A DNA stretch of 64,000 nt, taken from the NCBI GenBank assembly GCA_944321345.1, contig CALUKY010000016.1, forward strand, positions 1 to 64,000. The letters run 5' to 3'. The DNA comes from an uncultured Paraprevotella sp. (GTDB taxonomy: Bacteria > Bacteroidota > Bacteroidia > Bacteroidales > Bacteroidaceae). The position numbers and the translations under genes were made by a program. How positions within the stretch are numbered: the stretch's first letter is position 1; the number at the start of each line of letters is the position of its first letter. Positions 1-7,574 of the stretch are shown piece by piece. Below the pieces are notes generated by a model that ran no database searches, had not been told where the DNA came from, and saw only the letters and a list, made by a program, of their open reading frames with translations.

Positions 1-93
1 TTAATTTACTAAATATCAACAATATGCACAACTTTTTATTCATAAATCTTTTATCAATTTAATTCCGCCAACGGGTAAACCATATTATATTGT

Positions 94-1602
94 ATGAAAA
101 AAATTTGGATATTATTTTTGTTGATGATGACTGTGCTTTCCGTTGGGGCACAATCTTTGCTTCCTGTTCCCGAGTGGACGAATACTCCGGCTATTCTTAA
201 AGGACAAATTATCGGTTATGAGAAGAGCGCTCCGGAGATGAGGGTGCAAACTTTTGCTTATATGCCTTATGATGACCTCGGAACCATTACTGCAGAAATC
301 CATGAGGACGGTTCTTTTCGTATGGAAGTTCCCATGTATGCCACTCGCCAGGGATATTATTTCCGGATTGGTCCGTGGTATGGTATTCTGGTACTCACAG
401 CCGGTGATTCTGTATCCGTTACGTTGGATTTGAAATCCGGAATGCCTGAAGTGGAATATTCGTTGGAATGCCGTGGACCGTTGGCTGAACTGAATAATGA
501 ATTGGTAAGATGCTCTACGCTTGACATATGGAAGTCTTATAGAAATGTACATAATAAAGTCAGTCCGATGTCGCCTGCCGATTTTTATGATTCGGTGCGT
601 AAATACTATCGTGAGCTGGCGCTTCAGGCGGATTCGATGGATCTGAAGCCCATAACCAAAGAATGGCTAAAGTTGCATTTTCAATCTGATATGGTTAATG
701 TCCTGCTGCTTCCCGAAAAATTGGTGAATACGGAAAATTTGGGAGCAGACTTTTTGCGTCGGGTTACTTCAGAGGTTGGAGGAAATACTTTGATGCAGGC
801 TTATTCGGCTCAGTTACCGACTGTGGTGAATCGTTATGAGTATGCCTTTTTTGGCGATTCTCTGTTCGTCGATCAGATAAGACGAAAGTGTGATGACCTT
901 GCTGCCCGGGGATATAATAGCGATGTCATTACGGATTCTACGAATCAAATGAGATGGCGGTATACTTTTTCTTTGCTTGGAGGAGAGCAGGGAGTGGTTC
1001 AGGATGCCATTAGGGGTAACTATTATTCCGTAATTCTGAGCCAGGATACACCGCTTACAGAGAAAGAACTGAAATCGTTGTCGCAGCTGGAGAATGCTTC
1101 TATCCGGAATTATTTCCAGAAGAAGAATGAAAGGCTCAAACAGACCCTTGAAGAACGCAAAAGGAACAAACAATTCGTTTTTCAGGAAACGACAGCCAAG
1201 GAAAGTGAAAAATTTTTGGTTGAAATCACGAAAAAATATGCGGGCCAAGTGATTCTGATTGATTTTTGGGGTACCTGGTGCGGACCGTGTCGTCAGGCAA
1301 TCAAGGATTTTAAAGAGAATCATGAGAAATTGTCTCAAAAAGGATTGGTAACCATATATGTAACGGATGAGCTTTCGCCGGAAGCTGTTAGGAAGAATAT
1401 GGCTACGGGGATACCCGGAGTGCATTATCGGATAGAAGAAACCCTGTCAAATGAAACCTTTTCCCAATATGGACTGACCGGCTGGCCTTCCTATCTGATT
1501 ATAGACAAGAACGGTCATCTTATTTATAAGAAGACAGCATTCCGTGAAGACGAAATGGTGGAAACCATCCTTCGGGCAATAGACGAAGATGTCAAGAAAT
1601 AA
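94..1602 (+). CDS. TlpA-family thioredoxin-fold protein, exported
   Basis: Exported thiol-disulfide protein of the TlpA/ResA type, 502 residues. It begins with a Sec signal peptide (MKKIW..., hydrophobic core to about residue 17, cleavage near GAQS). A long N-terminal region (about 20-350) of the DUF4369-like kind found in Bacteroidota TlpA proteins follows, then a thioredoxin domain from about 375. The domain carries the redox motif WCGPC with cysteines at 396 and 399 and the cis-Pro loop region WPSYLI near the end. The family reduces or isomerises disulfides in the cell envelope; the partner is unknown. The next gene is a paralogue 38 bp downstream on the same strand, so the two are probably co-transcribed. 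No clear -33/-7 promoter was seen in the 93 bp upstream. Confident of family, not of substrate. Confidence 0.85.
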   Translation: MKKIWILFLLMMTVLSVGAQSLLPVPEWTNTPAILKGQIIGYEKSAPEMRVQTFAYMPYDDLGTITAEIHEDGSFRMEVPMYATRQGYYFRIGPWYGILVLTAGDSVSVTLDLKSGMPEVEYSLECRGPLAELNNELVRCSTLDIWKSYRNVHNKVSPMSPADFYDSVRKYYRELALQADSMDLKPITKEWLKLHFQSDMVNVLLLPEKLVNTENLGADFLRRVTSEVGGNTLMQAYSAQLPTVVNRYEYAFFGDSLFVDQIRRKCDDLAARGYNSDVITDSTNQMRWRYTFSLLGGEQGVVQDAIRGNYYSVILSQDTPLTEKELKSLSQLENASIRNYFQKKNERLKQTLEERKRNKQFVFQETTAKESEKFLVEITKKYAGQVILIDFWGTWCGPCRQAIKDFKENHEKLSQKGLVTIYVTDELSPEAVRKNMATGIPGVHYRIEETLSNETFSQYGLTGWPSYLIIDKNGHLIYKKTAFREDEMVETILRAIDEDVKK

Positions 1603-1640
1603 AGATAATCGTAGAATATTTACACCTAAATTGATACCAG

Positions 1641-3380
1641 ATGATACATGTTTCTTTTTTTACAAAAAATACCCTTGCCGTGGGTATAGCCGCTCTTTTT
1701 ATGACAAATGCAGTGGCGCAGACTGTGGTGGACTATCCCGACAGTCAGAATCACGAAGACTATATCGAGGTTTATCGTACAGCGACGGACCAGAAGCAAA
1801 CGGTTTTTGATGTTACCGTATATAACCTGCCCGGCTATTGGATTCAGTTGTCCTCTGCCGGAGTGTTGCGCGGATGCCAGACCGGCAAGACCTACCGTAT
1901 GGTTAAGGCAGAAGGCTTTGAGATGGATAAGCAGGTGGTCATGCCCGATTCGGGTTGCCGTGATTTCAAATGCTACTTTGAACCTATTGATGCCCGGGAT
2001 CGGACCGTGCACTGGATAGACGTGGAAAACGATACTTTGTTTACAGCGTTGAATGTGCGTCCGGTTTCCCGTTCCAAAGAGATGTTCGCCTGTCGCATCA
2101 AGGGGACGGTTGCAGGCGAACGCCCTTGTGTGCGTCTGTTGTTTTATGATTTTGACCAGGATAATCGTGTGCGGCCACCTTTGTCCATACCGGTGCGTGG
2201 TAATCGCTTTGACTATACTTATTACACGGACAAGCCGGAGGTGAAAATGCTGACGAAATGGAATGAGTATATGGAGGGCAGCTGGTATGTGATTCCTTTC
2301 TTTGTGGAGCAGGGAGAAAATGAAATTACCATCCTTCCTAAGGGAACGGATCTGGAGTTATGTCGTGCCACGGCTGCGAATCAGGAATGGAAGCGAATCA
2401 GACAGGAAACGGATCGAAGGGGAGACGAATGTCGGTTGGACGAGTATTACAAAACCATGAGAGAAATGTCACCGAAGCAGAAACTGACTCCTGAAGCGTT
2501 CGCCTTGCATGAGCGGTTGCAGGCTCTTTATGCCCAAAAAGAGAAGCAGGGAGAAGATCAAGCTTTGGATGACAGTATCGATCAGATTTATAAGCAACGC
2601 GCTCAGTTGAAGGAGGCACAGAAAATGTATTCACCCGAATATACCCAGCTTCGTGAAAACGTAGACGGTATCTGGTCATTGATCAACCGGACGATGGTCA
2701 CCCAGATGAGCAAGTCTCCTTCGTTACCGGCACTTTACCGGTTATATCAGCTGATCGCCGAAGCTATAGATGAAAATTCGCCGGAACTGCGGCCTTACTA
2801 TCAGATTTATCAAAGGAGCTTTGCCCCTCTTTGGAGCGAACATCCTTTGGGAAAGCATCTTGAATATATGACGAAGGCCGGAATACAGATGAAAGTAGGG
2901 GAGCAGTATCCGCTTTTTGAGGCCAGAGATCTGGACGGAAAACAGGTTTCTGTGAATGGACTGATCAAAGGGAAATGGGCATTGGTTGACTTGTGGGCTT
3001 CCTGGTGCGGTCCGTGCCGTCAGCATTCGGAGGATATGATTCCCGTTTACCGGAAGTTTGCCGGTAAAGGTTTTACGGTGGTAGGCATTGCCCGTGAACA
3101 GAATGTTGCCGATGCGCTTGAGGCAATCCGTGAGGACGGCTATCCCTGGATGCAGTTGATTGATCTGCGCGACGAGTTCTGTATCTGGTTAAGACATGGC
3201 ATCGGAAATTCCGGTGGTTGCCTGTTCCTGGTGGATCCTGAAGGGAAAATTGCGGCCATTCATCCTTCGGCTGAAGAAGTAGAAGCTATTCTGGAGCAGC
3301 ATCTGGGGGACCAAGTACGATATCCAGTACATGTATCTCGCCAACCACAGTCCAAAAGACACTTGGGAGAATGTGATTAA
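1641..3380 (+). CDS. TlpA-family thioredoxin-fold protein with C-terminal read-through into a gene remnant
   Basis: Second exported TlpA-like protein, 579 residues. It has a signal peptide (MIHVSFF..., cleavage near AVAQ), a long N-terminal domain with a Gln/Lys/Glu-rich helical stretch around 265-320, and a thioredoxin domain from about 415 with WCGPC cysteines at 456 and 459. The domain is complete by about residue 555. The last ~25 residues (after LEQHLGD) do not look like a natural end: they are a frame-shifted translation of DNA that, in the neighbouring frame, encodes the C-terminal half of another thioredoxin protein (see 3304-3582). The present stop codon was therefore probably acquired by a deletion that joined two tandem tlpA-like genes. 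Catalytic residues are intact, so activity is plausible. Confidence 0.8.
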   Translation: MIHVSFFTKNTLAVGIAALFMTNAVAQTVVDYPDSQNHEDYIEVYRTATDQKQTVFDVTVYNLPGYWIQLSSAGVLRGCQTGKTYRMVKAEGFEMDKQVVMPDSGCRDFKCYFEPIDARDRTVHWIDVENDTLFTALNVRPVSRSKEMFACRIKGTVAGERPCVRLLFYDFDQDNRVRPPLSIPVRGNRFDYTYYTDKPEVKMLTKWNEYMEGSWYVIPFFVEQGENEITILPKGTDLELCRATAANQEWKRIRQETDRRGDECRLDEYYKTMREMSPKQKLTPEAFALHERLQALYAQKEKQGEDQALDDSIDQIYKQRAQLKEAQKMYSPEYTQLRENVDGIWSLINRTMVTQMSKSPSLPALYRLYQLIAEAIDENSPELRPYYQIYQRSFAPLWSEHPLGKHLEYMTKAGIQMKVGEQYPLFEARDLDGKQVSVNGLIKGKWALVDLWASWCGPCRQHSEDMIPVYRKFAGKGFTVVGIAREQNVADALEAIREDGYPWMQLIDLRDEFCIWLRHGIGNSGGCLFLVDPEGKIAAIHPSAEEVEAILEQHLGDQVRYPVHVSRQPQSKRHLGECD

Positions 3381-3582
3381 AGAGTACAACGTGACGGGGG
3401 ACAATGTGGTTCACTTCAATCTCCCTCCGGAGCAACAACAAGCTATTGAGCGTTATCTCAAGGTTTCCGCTTTTCCTACCTATAAGGTGATTGATCCGGA
3501 GGGCCGGGTACTTGATTTCAAGGTAGACCCTCGCAATCTGGATTCTATCGAAAAGTTGTTCCAACAGCTTACTGGCAAATAA
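3304..3582 (+). pseudogene. 3' remnant of a third TlpA-like thioredoxin gene
   Basis: The frame open across this span encodes a sequence typical of the second half of a TlpA thioredoxin domain: the strand IQYMYLA, then SPKDTWENVIKEY, then the cis-Pro strand FPTYKVIDPEGRV and the closing helix LDSIEKLFQQL. The first half with the CxxC motif and the signal peptide is absent, and the frame runs straight back into the 3' end of the upstream gene. An ATG exists at 3331 (83 codons), but a product from it would lack the redox site. I read it as a leftover of a deletion between tandem paralogues. A single longer protein interrupted by one frameshift is the alternative, but that would give one CxxC domain followed by half a domain, which is unlikely as a native design. 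Confidence 0.7.
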
Positions 3583-3692
3583 TATCCCGAAACTTTTTGT
3601 GTGATGAGAAGTGCGTAACACGTTGGGAATAGGAATATTTAAAGAAATATTTATCTTTTAGGAGATTTTCTGATTGAAAAACGGAAGATAGA

Positions 3693-3747
3693 CAAAGTCT
3701 CCAATTCTTTCCAATCTTTGCAAAATTGGAAAGAATTGGAGACTTTG
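3693..3747. repeat. Palindromic repeat, copy 1 (downstream of ATPase gene)
   Basis: Near-perfect 55-bp palindrome: arms 3693-3715 and 3725-3747 are exact reverse complements (23 bp), and most of the centre (3717-3724) is itself self-complementary. It lies in the gap between the tlpA remnant and the convergent end of the ATPase gene. The central 41 bp recur in inverted orientation at 6626-6680. There is no T-tract, so a simple intrinsic terminator is not the obvious reading. Confidence 0.85.
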
Positions 3748-3779
3748 CATAGATAAGTTCAGCCAATTGTTGTGTGTTT

Positions 3780-5141
3780 TTAATAAGAGCCTATAGTTTT
3801 CCGTTCCGCCACAAATCTTTTCAATAAGAAGGTTAGAAAATATGGGAATGTATAGAATTGGCCATTGAAGCCAATATTCTTATAACACAACTTAATGCCA
3901 TATTTTACGTCTGGATATTTGTCCTCTTTTAACAGTTTGTTTAGTGATGCTGTTGCGCCATCGTTGGCTTTTACTTCAACTGGAATGAGAGAATCTGCAT
4001 CCCGGATAAAGAAATCCATTTCAAGTGCCGGCTTGTCCGTATTGTAATAGAAAAGCTGATATCCTTGCTTTACCAGCATGTCGCCGACAATATTTTCGTA
4101 TATCGCTCCTTTATAGGTCCCTAGGTTTTTATTGGCTCTCAAATCCTCCTGGGCTTCTTCGTCAAGTGAGGCAATAAGCAGGCCGGTATCTTTAAAATAT
4201 ATTTTATAGAGTTTGGGATCATAATTCCCTTTGAGAGGAAGCTCCGGTTGATTCATGCAATAGCAGATATTGATGACACCGGCATCGGCCAGCCATTCCA
4301 CACAGCCGATATAATCTCTGTTTCTTGCGTTTTTAGCAATTTTCGTGATTTGGAATCGCTTGTTTTCTTTAGCTTTAGCCAAAAAAGTGGAGATATGATT
4401 GTATACAGCTTTAACTTTTGCTTTATCCAGTCCTTCTACGTATTTTGTGATATCTTCTTCATAATCTTTCAGTAGTTGTTTCTGTATATTCAAGGTGCCA
4501 CTGAAATTCTTGTTTCTGATATAGGTGTTCACCACTTCCGGCATTCCTCCCAAGATTACATAATCACGGAACAGTTCCAAAAGAACCTCCATTTGCAATG
4601 AGGAAAATGGCTCAATATGAAGCATGTGCATGTACAGCTCCTTTATGAAATCATCAGAATATCCTTTGGCCCAAAGAAATTCCTCAAAGTCCATGGAGTG
4701 CATCTCATAATCATCTTTATACCCCACACTGTTGGATTCGATTTCTTTGTAATTGATTCCCATCAACGAACCGGAACAGATGACATCAAATCGTCCATCC
4801 AATTTGAAAAACTTTAAGGAGGTAGCACAATTCGGACAGGCTTGAAGTTCATCGAAAAAAAAGAGGGTATCTCCGGGAATAAATTTAAAATCCGGATTTA
4901 ACAGGGAGATGTTCTTGAGTATTGCGTCCACCTCAAATCCGTCATTGAAAACCTCCTTGTATTTTTTCTGTTCTACAAAATTGATCGAAATAACACTCTG
5001 ATAGTTCTGATTTCCAAACCATTCGATCGAACGTGTTTTTCCAATCTGGCGTGCTCCTTTAACAATGAGTGGCTTTTTGTCTGGATTGTTTTTCCATTCG
5101 ATCAGAAAAGTATCAATCTTTCTTTTCAACAGCTTATCCAT
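3780..5141 (-). CDS. AAA+ ATPase with DUF4143 domain
   Basis: Archaeal-type ATPase of 453 residues with the AAA_14/DUF4143 architecture. The Walker A motif GARQIGKT is near residue 30, Walker B (TLFFFDEL) near 107-114, and a C-terminal DUF4143 part (about 200-400) ends in a nuclease-like fold segment with the residues EMDFFIRD and PVEVKAND. These correspond to the D-ExK core of PD-(D/E)xK enzymes. Members are abundant in Bacteroidales, often in several copies, with no settled function. The gene follows the fic gene on the same strand after a 151-bp gap that holds direct repeats and a TATATTTG -7-like box at 5167-5174. It therefore probably has its own promoter. Confidence 0.85.
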   Translation of the reverse strand: MDKLLKRKIDTFLIEWKNNPDKKPLIVKGARQIGKTRSIEWFGNQNYQSVISINFVEQKKYKEVFNDGFEVDAILKNISLLNPDFKFIPGDTLFFFDELQACPNCATSLKFFKLDGRFDVICSGSLMGINYKEIESNSVGYKDDYEMHSMDFEEFLWAKGYSDDFIKELYMHMLHIEPFSSLQMEVLLELFRDYVILGGMPEVVNTYIRNKNFSGTLNIQKQLLKDYEEDITKYVEGLDKAKVKAVYNHISTFLAKAKENKRFQITKIAKNARNRDYIGCVEWLADAGVINICYCMNQPELPLKGNYDPKLYKIYFKDTGLLIASLDEEAQEDLRANKNLGTYKGAIYENIVGDMLVKQGYQLFYYNTDKPALEMDFFIRDADSLIPVEVKANDGATASLNKLLKEDKYPDVKYGIKLCYKNIGFNGQFYTFPYFLTFLLKRFVAERKTIGSY

Positions 5142-5179
5142 ATCGCAATTATTTGAAGTCTACTTGCAAATATAATGCT

Positions 5180-5257
5180 TTTCACATAATCCGCATTTGT
5201 ATTTGCCTTTTATTTCACATAATCCGTAGAATAAATCTTCATTATTTCACATTTTCC
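5180..5257. repeat. Direct repeats in the ATPase promoter region
   Basis: The 14-mer TTTCACATAATCCG occurs exactly at 5180-5193 and 5213-5226 (33-bp period). A degenerate third copy starts at 5245 (TTTCACAT conserved, 32 bp on). The array lies in the only intergenic DNA upstream of the ATPase gene, beside the TATATTTG -7-like box (5167-5174, minus). The spacing of about three helical turns suits operator sites on one face of the helix; the binding protein is unknown. Confidence 0.65.
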
Positions 5258-5292
5258 AATGTGTATTGCTCCCCAAGAGTGTTTTTATTGTC

Positions 5293-6591
5293 TTATAACT
5301 GGATTACCTTATCGAACTCTGGTCCGATGATATATCCCTTTTTAACTTTATTTAATGGGATTTCTGTGATAATTCCTCTTTCCATCAATCCTATTAAATC
5401 CGATTTTATGGTAGTTGGGGTTACCTGAAGTCGTATTTGCAGGTCTTTGACTGTGAGGACTTCTTGTGGGGCTTTTTCCAATAATTGGATGATTTCAGCC
5501 TGTCGGGTATTCAGATTACCGATTTTCAGGAAGCGGGATGATGCTTGCTTTTCTTCGCATTTCCGTTTGATATATTGTTGTAGTTCTTTAAAGGATAATT
5601 CCAGAACTCTCAGGTTATAGGTAATGAAATATCCCATATCATTCTGGTTCTGTTCTGTATAGAGAAATGATTTTTCATACGATTTTTTTCCTTTATAGAT
5701 GATTCGGGATATGGAAAGATATTCCATGAGCCAATATCCCTGCCGGAGCATATACCAGTAGAACAAGGCTCGGGCTGTCCGCCCGTTACCATCTACAAAC
5801 GGATGCATATAAGCCAGCATGAAATGAATGATGATGCCCCGGATGATGGGATGAATAAATACCTTGGCTTGAGTTTCATTGAAGAACCGGCAAAGATCCT
5901 CCACAAACTGCGGAAGTTCTTCGAATGAAGGTGGAGTGTGCACGATTTCATGGGTGATGCCATTCTCTACAACGACTTCGTTGTTTGTGCGGAACCGTCC
6001 GGCATCTTCTTCCCGTTCCAGAGTCTTTTCTGTCATTAAGGCGTGTATCTTCTGAAGCATTTCCCGGGTCAGCGGCTCATCCTTGTGTTCCACAATAAAG
6101 CGGATGGTTTGATAATTATTGTAAATCATCTGTTGCGACTTGTCCTTGGGAGTTATTTTTTTCCGGAGCATTTCCTTGGCCACTCTTCGGGTAGTTGAGG
6201 CTCCTTCCATCTGACTGGAAGAGATGGCCTCCTCCATCAGAGAACTGATCAGATACTGTTCCCGGTACTTGTCTTGCAGAATGGAATTGGTTCCCCAGGA
6301 GCCACCAAAGTTCATGTCCATCTCGTGGCACTGACGCTGCATCTTGTTGGTGAGCCCGAAATGGATTCCGTATTTGTCCCAAGCCATGCTCTTGTGTTTC
6401 AGCCTTTCCAGAACAACATACGTCCAGAGTTGTTCTGGAGTATAGGGGGCTGGTACTTGTTTGTATTTAACCGTGTTCCAATATTCGTAGTTGTCATTAA
6501 TCTTCTCAACCAAGGTCTTTAGAGCTTCCGGTAGCGGATTCTGTAACGCCTCGAATAATTGCTCTGATGTAATGTTTGGGGTCTGTTCCAT
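5293..6591 (-). CDS. Fic family protein, probable AMPylase with N-terminal autoinhibition
   Basis: 432-residue Fic-domain protein. The catalytic motif HPFVDGNGRTAR is at 263-274: the His base, the Asp/Glu-type metal position (D267), GNGR and the last Arg are all present. A flap-like strand is near 198-208 and an inhibitory-helix motif SSQMEG (S125...E129-G130) matches the class II (S/T)xxxE(G/N) signature that blocks ATP binding. The C-terminal ~70 residues form a winged-helix-like segment (TVKDLQIRLQVTPTTIKSDLIGLMERG). Fic proteins transfer AMP or other groups to hydroxyl side chains of target proteins. Targets here are unknown; the DNA-binding tail hints at self-regulation. A promoter fits the palindrome just upstream and supports the ATG at 6591. 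It is followed on the same strand by the DUF4143 ATPase. Confidence 0.88.
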   Translation of the reverse strand: MEQTPNITSEQLFEALQNPLPEALKTLVEKINDNYEYWNTVKYKQVPAPYTPEQLWTYVVLERLKHKSMAWDKYGIHFGLTNKMQRQCHEMDMNFGGSWGTNSILQDKYREQYLISSLMEEAISSSQMEGASTTRRVAKEMLRKKITPKDKSQQMIYNNYQTIRFIVEHKDEPLTREMLQKIHALMTEKTLEREEDAGRFRTNNEVVVENGITHEIVHTPPSFEELPQFVEDLCRFFNETQAKVFIHPIIRGIIIHFMLAYMHPFVDGNGRTARALFYWYMLRQGYWLMEYLSISRIIYKGKKSYEKSFLYTEQNQNDMGYFITYNLRVLELSFKELQQYIKRKCEEKQASSRFLKIGNLNTRQAEIIQLLEKAPQEVLTVKDLQIRLQVTPTTIKSDLIGLMERGIITEIPLNKVKKGYIIGPEFDKVIQL

Positions 6592-6624
6592 GTTCTATTG
6601 CCATTTAATGACTTCAATATAGCG

Positions 6625-6656
6625 CAAAAGTATCCAATTCTTTCCAATTTTGCAAA
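6625..6656 (-). promoter_or_regulatory. fic promoter embedded in palindrome
   Basis: On the minus strand TTTG (6653-6656), 20 nt, then TACTTTTG (6625-6632) fits the Bacteroidota -33/-7 pattern exactly. It would start transcription near 6618, about 27 nt before the fic ATG. The element lies wholly within palindrome copy 2, apart from its outermost base. By symmetry the plus strand has TTTG (6649-6652) and TACTTTTT (6674-6681), one mismatch and 21 nt apart, so weak divergent transcription toward the lipoprotein gene is possible. Confidence 0.6.
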
Positions 6657-6680
6657 GATTGGAAAGAATTGGATACTTTT
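6626..6680. repeat. Palindromic repeat, copy 2 (upstream of fic)
   Basis: Arms 6626-6648 and 6658-6680 are exact 23-bp reverse complements around a 9-bp centre. The central 41 bp equal the reverse complement of copy 1 (3693-3747). Just outside that core the two copies differ by a paired change: GTCTCC...GGAGAC in copy 1 and GTATCC...GGATAC here. Base pairing is thus preserved. Confidence 0.85.
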
Positions 6681-6827
6681 TTATGTACTTCTTCTGAGAA
6701 AAAACATCGGCTTGAGTGGCTGTCCCTTCCCAGAAAAACATTTGCTTTAAGAATAGGGGTTTTTAGTTGGCCTTCCGTTATCATGAATAATGAGAATGAT
6801 TTATCACATCAATGGCTAACTTTTAAA

Positions 6828-7196
6828 ATGAAAAGAAGGATGAGTGTTTTTAAGAAAGTTTCTTTGTTTGTAGCGGCATTGTTATGCCTTTTAATGGGAA
6901 GCTCCTGTTCCAGAGATCTTCCTGAGTTTACGGTAATCCGTGTGCAGGTGGAGTCCAATACGGATGAGCCGGTTAGAATTTATGGAACAAAGGGTGCTCC
7001 GGAGGCAGGTATTGTCATACGGAAAAAGTATGATCAGAGCTTTCAGTCGGATGCCAAGGATGGTTTTTCCATTGAGGCCAGATGTCGGGATGAGAATACC
7101 TTTATCATCATTAAGGTGTGGGTCAACGGCAAACTTATGTCGCAGACATCCGGAAACAAATATCTGACAAGCGGATACATCTCAGTCTTAAAATAA
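6828..7196 (+). CDS. Small hypothetical lipoprotein
   Basis: Protein of 122 residues from the ATG at 6828 (an ATG at 6840 is an alternative start). It opens with Lys/Arg, a hydrophobic stretch (VSLFVAALLCLLMG) and a lipobox SSC followed by SRD, so it should be a lipidated envelope protein. The mature part of about 95 residues is beta-rich in appearance and carries no motif I recognise. The reading frame is open upstream to 6669, but those codons run through the palindrome and lack protein-like character, so the signal peptide marks the true start. A terminator-like hairpin follows at 7246. Confidence 0.6.
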   Translation: MKRRMSVFKKVSLFVAALLCLLMGSSCSRDLPEFTVIRVQVESNTDEPVRIYGTKGAPEAGIVIRKKYDQSFQSDAKDGFSIEARCRDENTFIIIKVWVNGKLMSQTSGNKYLTSGYISVLK

Positions 7197-7245
7197 CGGG
7201 TCGGTCTTAAAATAACAGGGACCGGAAAAGATCTTTATCCTGATG

Positions 7246-7304
7246 GCTATCCGGGGGCGTTTTCCTCCGATAAAATCTTATGATTGGGCGGATAGCATTT
7301 TTTA
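7246..7304 (+). terminator. Terminator-like hairpin after small lipoprotein gene
   Basis: Outer arms GCTATCCG (7246-7253) and CGGATAGC (7289-7296) pair perfectly. They enclose a small inner GGGGG/CCTCC hairpin and are followed by a run of T. Confidence 0.55.
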
Positions 7305-7338
7305 AGGGACGCAGATACAGAAGAATAGGCCTCCAGAC

Positions 7339-7370
7339 TTTGCTTTTCTGAATTTATATTCCTAAATTTG
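7339..7370 (+). promoter_or_regulatory. Promoter of the etfBA-acyl-CoA dehydrogenase operon
   Basis: TTTG (7339-7342), 20 nt, TAAATTTG (7363-7370) matches the Bacteroidota housekeeping promoter. The expected start near 7376 coincides with the first strand of the leader's closing stem, leaving a leader of about 200 nt. Confidence 0.7.
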
Positions 7371-7374
7371 TGGA

Positions 7375-7517
7375 ATGCAGCGCAGAGGGGCATCGTATAT
7401 GCTCCCAGACGGTGCTGTCCGGGACCGTGAGTCCGGACGGCAGTTATCCGGAGGACTCTTCCTCAGTCCTTTCAGAAAAAAAGATGTTGCTGCATAAGCG
7501 TTCCGGCTTTTAGTCGG
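7375..7517 (+). promoter_or_regulatory. Candidate structured leader RNA upstream of etfB
   Basis: From the predicted transcription start the RNA can fold into a multibranched unit. The closing stem is ATGCAGC (7375-7381) with GCTGCAT (7489-7495). Hairpin 1 is 7387-7393 with 7399-7405 (7 bp). Hairpin 2 is GCTGTCCGG (7414-7422) with CCGGACGGC (7433-7441), 9 bp. Hairpin 3 is GAGGACT (7451-7457) with AGTCCTT (7465-7471). A short 6-bp hairpin, 7503-7508 with 7512-7517, sits between this unit and the start codon at 7575. ACGGT (7409-7413) can instead pair with ACCGT (7424-7428), excluding hairpin 2, which is the kind of alternative a regulatory RNA needs. It does not match the TPP, FMN, SAM or cobalamin consensus as I know them. 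Folding was done by eye. Confidence 0.5.
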
Positions 7518-7574
7518 GAGGATGAAAGGAATATAAATTTATTACCTTAATTATATACAGAAAATAAATTGAAT

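Noticed and set aside
1589-1810. Small open frame bridging the two tlpA-like genes
   Set aside because: Out of frame with a clear signal-peptide-bearing gene at 1641 and no family features.
3693-3747. Simple intrinsic terminator for the convergent tlpA remnant and ATPase genes
   Set aside because: It lacks a T-tract on either side and the same sequence stands upstream of fic as a promoter, so termination alone does not explain it.
6669-6827. N-terminal extension of the small lipoprotein
   Set aside because: The frame is open but passes through the palindrome and lacks protein-like composition. A proper lipoprotein signal peptide begins at 6828.
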